This document shows positions 61,211 through 64,000 of a stretch of DNA of 64,000 nucleotides, piece after piece; position 1 is the stretch's first letter; every line of letters starts with the position of its first letter. Position numbers and translations under genes: made by a program. The DNA is taken from positions 1,116,001 through 1,180,000 of the forward strand of contig SAXG01000006.1 of assembly GCA_012932865.1 (NCBI GenBank), given 5' to 3'. The notes below the pieces were generated by a model that made no database searches, was not told the DNA's origin, and saw only the letters and a list, made by a program, of their open reading frames with translations. Source of the stretch: Amylostereum areolatum (taxonomy: Eukaryota > Basidiomycota > Agaricomycetes > Russulales > Stereaceae).

Positions 61211-61943
61211 CTACAGTTTCATACACAACTCTGGAGAATCTGCATTTCCCCGAACAACTAGGTACACGTGGAAAAGAGGAAAACCCGGTACGCCTAGAAG
61301 TGAAGAACACATCTTTTTCACGTGATTTGGTGCCCCGGAAGGAATAGGAGGTCGCGCAAGCGGATCCGGTGCTCCTAAATGCTCTCGTTAGTATGGATTT
61401 CAAGTCATAGATGAATAGAACTCAAACTGACCAGGTTTGCGAGGTTTACCGTGATATTGGGGTAGAAGACGGAGACAGACAAGGATGAGGTTAGCTGGCA
61501 GAGGGATGGAGGGGGTGATGTCCTCAGCACATAAATTGAATTCTCTGACAATCTCCAGTGTTTGGCCTAGCCAAGCCGCCTGAATGGCAAGCTGGTTGAC
61601 CACCTCCGCATTGCCGAGACCGTTGAGGTGCGAAAGCCAAGTCATTGGCATGCCCTGAGGAATATGAATAGATTAGTGGAGAATAACACAGGAGAACTCA
61701 CTATTTCAATCTGTCGGTCGGCGCATGGGAAAAGGTCCAGTGGAGGTTACCGGAAAGAATAAGTTATGTTGGAACCGCTCCTTGGCCATCCAGATTTCCC
61801 GTCCTCGGTTTGCAGCAAACTGATGCAGAAACACCGGTAAGCCGCCAGGAGAATAAGAAGCAGATTGAACGCATAACATTACCTGATGTTGTTGTGATCT
61901 TTTTCAGCCATTTTCCGATCCTGCTAACTTCGGGCTGAGTCAT
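61211..61943 (-). CDS. unrecognised four-exon gene
   Basis: Minus-strand model: exon 1 61883-61943 (MTQPEVSRIGKWLKKITTTS), intron 61820-61882; exon 2 61702-61819 (FAANRGREIWMAKERFQHNL), intron 61655-61701; exon 3 61432-61654 (MPMTWLSHLNGLGNAEVVNQ and LAIQAAWLGQTLEIVREFNL), intron 61375-61431; exon 4 61211-61374 ending CMKL-stop. Introns have GT..AG ends and exons 3-4 join in frame. Exon 1-2 phase does not fit and exon 2 needs a one-base shift before DLFPCADRQIEIG. Probably a decaying gene; no domain recognised. Confidence -1.
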
Positions 61944-62539
61944 TGTATGGATGTTCGCAGTTCGCAGATCGCAGATGGGAGAGGGAGATGGGGGATGATG
62001 AGACAGGCAGGGCGCGAGAAGCCTGCCCATTGATACCCAGCTAATGAGGGCATGCAGGCCAAGAATGGAACAATGCTACAATGAAATCTTCCCACACTGT
62101 CTCATAATGAATTTTCAGGTACTCAAGAAGGAAGCGACGTCAGGGCAAGGCTCTCCAGGGCAATTTTTTGCGAGGGACATTCCCCACGGCAATTTATCCG
62201 CGGAATTTCTCGCGGTACTTCCCCCCCCCCCCCCGTCCGAATATACGTCGATTACAAGGTCTCTTGCACCCCGTACTCCAGGAATGGCCACTAGCACTGA
62301 CACCTTCATATGGGAACAAAATATCCCATACCAGGATCCATACCACACTGGCTATTTACTACTGGCTCTGGGAATACTGTGATATTCTTCATGTTTGTCC
62401 ACACAATACAGGAACATCATGAAGACCACCAAGGCTTTTGACGTGAATTCAATTCCAGTCATGCAACGCTCTGTGATTGCTACTACTGGGACATTTGTGT
62501 GGCAAGGCGAACCTCTCGTCGTCTGTGAGGCGCTCACCT
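61944..62539. other. intergenic, possible exon at the right end
   Basis: A run of 15 or so C at about 62221. At 62407-62538 the plus strand reads NIMKTTKAFDVNSIPVMQRS and TFVWQGEPLVVCEALT up to the TRIM, possibly an exon cut by the insertion. Nothing else recognised. Confidence -1.
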
Positions 62540-62661
62540 TGTTGAAATAAGGCTAAGCCCTGGCCTGTTGCACACAATCAGAGCTCGGTGATATTCTCTA
62601 TATCAACTACCAACCTGTTCCCACTATCGGACAGGTAGCTCAGTTGGTTAGAGCACCCTTC

Positions 62662-63526
62662 TGTTGAAGATATTCGTTTATGTCTGATTTCTACGCCTTT
62701 ATTCTGTTCTATCTCCCTTCTATTCGCGTCTATTCCGCTCCATTCACCCTATTATCATCTAATTCCGCGTCTATACCCTCACATGCCCTCTCCACTTCAC
62801 CCACTGTTCGCTATTGTACTGTACTTACTGTAGTTCAGCCTGAGCTAGCTTCCCTAGCTTCAGTTTCGAGTTAGTTACCGCTTTAGGTCGATTCTCGGCT
62901 TATTCCGAGTTTCCTCCCACGCTCCATGGCCTCTACCTGCAGCCACACGCGTCTGCTCCTCCTCAGTCGCTCATTCTGTGCTGCAGGTATGCCCTTTGCT
63001 CGTTTCTGTCTTGTTTCTCAGTCGCTCATTCTGTGCTGCAGCAATCCACTGTTTGTGTCAGTTCTGAGCGTCCCTAGCTAGTTGGCTAGCCCCTTCAACT
63101 GCGACTTCAACAGGTTATGGGCCCTGCGCTCTAGCCAACATCCATCGCTTTTATCTCGCCTCACAGCACCCCCCTCGCCTCGTCCTTCTACACACCTCTC
63201 CTACCATCCCTAGAGGCCCCAGCCCTCGAGTTTCAAGTCGAACGACCCATCCGTCGCCTCCCAACGCCATCCCCATCCTCCAGGGCGCGCATTTCGCAAC
63301 ATCAAGCGCGCACGCAACGCCCCTTCATCCGTTCGCCTCGCCCTTGCATATTCCGCATCTACTACTCCCTATCCAACTTCGTGCCAAGCCCCAAGGCCGT
63401 CGCTTTTGTCGCTGCGCGTCCACAGCCTGTGACGCTTCCTCCTCCTCCTCCCACAAACATCAAAGGCGCCCTCAGCGCCCCTTCAACCGTTTGCTACCTC
63501 GCTTCGCGTCAGCCCTCCCTACCACC
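62662..63526 (+). mobile_element. truncated copia J
   Basis: Full LTR (62662-63112), PBS and about 414 bp of leader, matching copia F closely, then a direct jump to the TRIM sequence. CCTTC is present on both sides (62657-62661 and 63527-63531). The interior and 3' LTR are gone; CC microhomology at the joint suggests a deletion after insertion. Confidence -1.
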
Positions 63527-63791
63527 CTTCTAGAATATGGGAGGTCCTGGGTTCAATCCCCGGCCAGTCCACTTTGTGTTTCACTTTATGACTGAAGGTC
63601 CCTCTGTGTTTTCAACATGGTAGCAGCACCCGCCTTCATGATTACTGTTGGGCACAAGTGGCGAGTGCCTAAGATCACATCAGGCCTGGTCTTACGGGGG
63701 TGTGTTGAAATAAGGCTAAGCCCTGGCCTGTTGCACACAATCAGAGCTCGGTGATATTCTCTATATCAACTACCAACCTGTTCCCACTATC

Positions 63792-63865
63792 GGACAGGTA
63801 GCTCAGTTGGTTAGAGCACCCTTCTAGAATATGGGAGGTCCTGGGTTCAATCCCCGGCCAGTCCA
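63792..63865 (+). tRNA. tRNA-like gene in T6 right LTR
   Basis: 74-nt tRNA-like sequence with box A and box B. The left-LTR copy is split by copia J (62629-62661 and 63527 onward). Confidence -1.
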
Positions 63866-63911
63866 CTTTGTGTTTCACTTTATGACTGAAGGTCCCTCTG
63901 TGTTTTCAACA

Positions 63912-64000
63912 ACATGGTGAAGGCCGCCTTCATCGGGTGCCCGGAGGGGTACAAAGGCTGGAAGTTCTGGGACCCCATAGCGAAGAAGGTCATCATTTGC
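63912..64000 (+). pseudogene. copia integrase fragment
   Basis: Reads MVKAAFIGCPEGYKGWKFWD and on, the end of the integrase core of the copia family (GC instead of GY as in copia I). Runs off the window. Confidence -1.

Larger units (their letters stand above)
62540..63911 (+). mobile_element. TRIM copy T6 broken by copia J
   Basis: Plus-strand TRIM: the left LTR starts at 62540, is interrupted inside its tRNA-like gene at 62661 and resumes at 63527; interior 63618-63702; right LTR 63703-63911. Left flank CACCT and right flank ACATG differ. The right flank is a copia integrase gene and the left is not, so the element is a recombinant between two TRIM loci. Confidence -1.

Noticed and set aside
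62218..62235. Poly-C run as a functional G-quadruplex or origin
   Set aside because: A single homopolymer run without further G-tract pattern; likely simple repeat or assembly noise.

Overview
The window looks like a transposon-dense, probably heterochromatic stretch of a basidiomycete (agaricomycete-like) genome. The basis is a KDZ transposase relic with the CxC2 cysteine cluster, introns of about 48-63 bp with CTRAY-like branch sites, chromodomain Ty3/gypsy elements, and no bacterial-type gene organisation. Almost everything recognisable is mobile DNA. Little looks like single-copy host sequence, and that part is poorly recognisable.

Layout. 1-2286: decayed KDZ/CxC2 transposon (+). 2287-10040: chromodomain Ty3/gypsy element A (-), with two 372-bp LTRs; its upstream coding module is split by a 655-bp hAT-type MITE (8043-8697). 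10041-15257: unrecognised spliced genes, mostly on the minus strand. 15258-33583: Ty3/gypsy element B (+). Element C (17554-31481, +) is inserted in B's gag; copia element D (22759-29669, -) is inserted in C's pol; TRIM T1 (26314-27270) is inserted in D; a solo copia LTR (26354-26802) is inserted in T1. B therefore carries five nested levels. 33584-34190: truncated copia H. 34252-39165: near-perfect inverted copy of 31681 back to about 26314, then more copia sequence to 39827. 39828-48403: unrecognised spliced or decayed genes with TRIM copies T4 and T5. 48404-54634: copia element F, whose 1436-codon gag-pol frame is fully open. 54635-59731: decayed copia I (-). 59732-62539: LTR relics and a four-exon unrecognised gene. 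62540-64000: TRIM T6 broken by a truncated copia J, ending in a copia integrase fragment.

Two elements dominate. The first is a copia family with 451-bp LTRs. Its primer-binding site matches the anticodon half of initiator tRNA-Met, and F is the only element here with an unbroken reading frame. The second is a 503-bp TRIM: two 209-bp LTRs around 85 bp. Each TRIM LTR contains a complete tRNA-like gene with pol III box A and box B. The TRIM shares the terminal heptamers TGTTGAA/TTCAACA with the copia LTRs and makes 5-bp target duplications, so the copia machinery is a plausible but unproven helper.

Decay. Stops in the gypsy elements are almost all explained by single C-to-T or G-to-A changes. 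The two LTRs of element A differ at 20 sites that I could count, all transitions, about 15 of them in CpG context. This points to methylation-linked deamination or a RIP-like process. All comparisons were made by eye.
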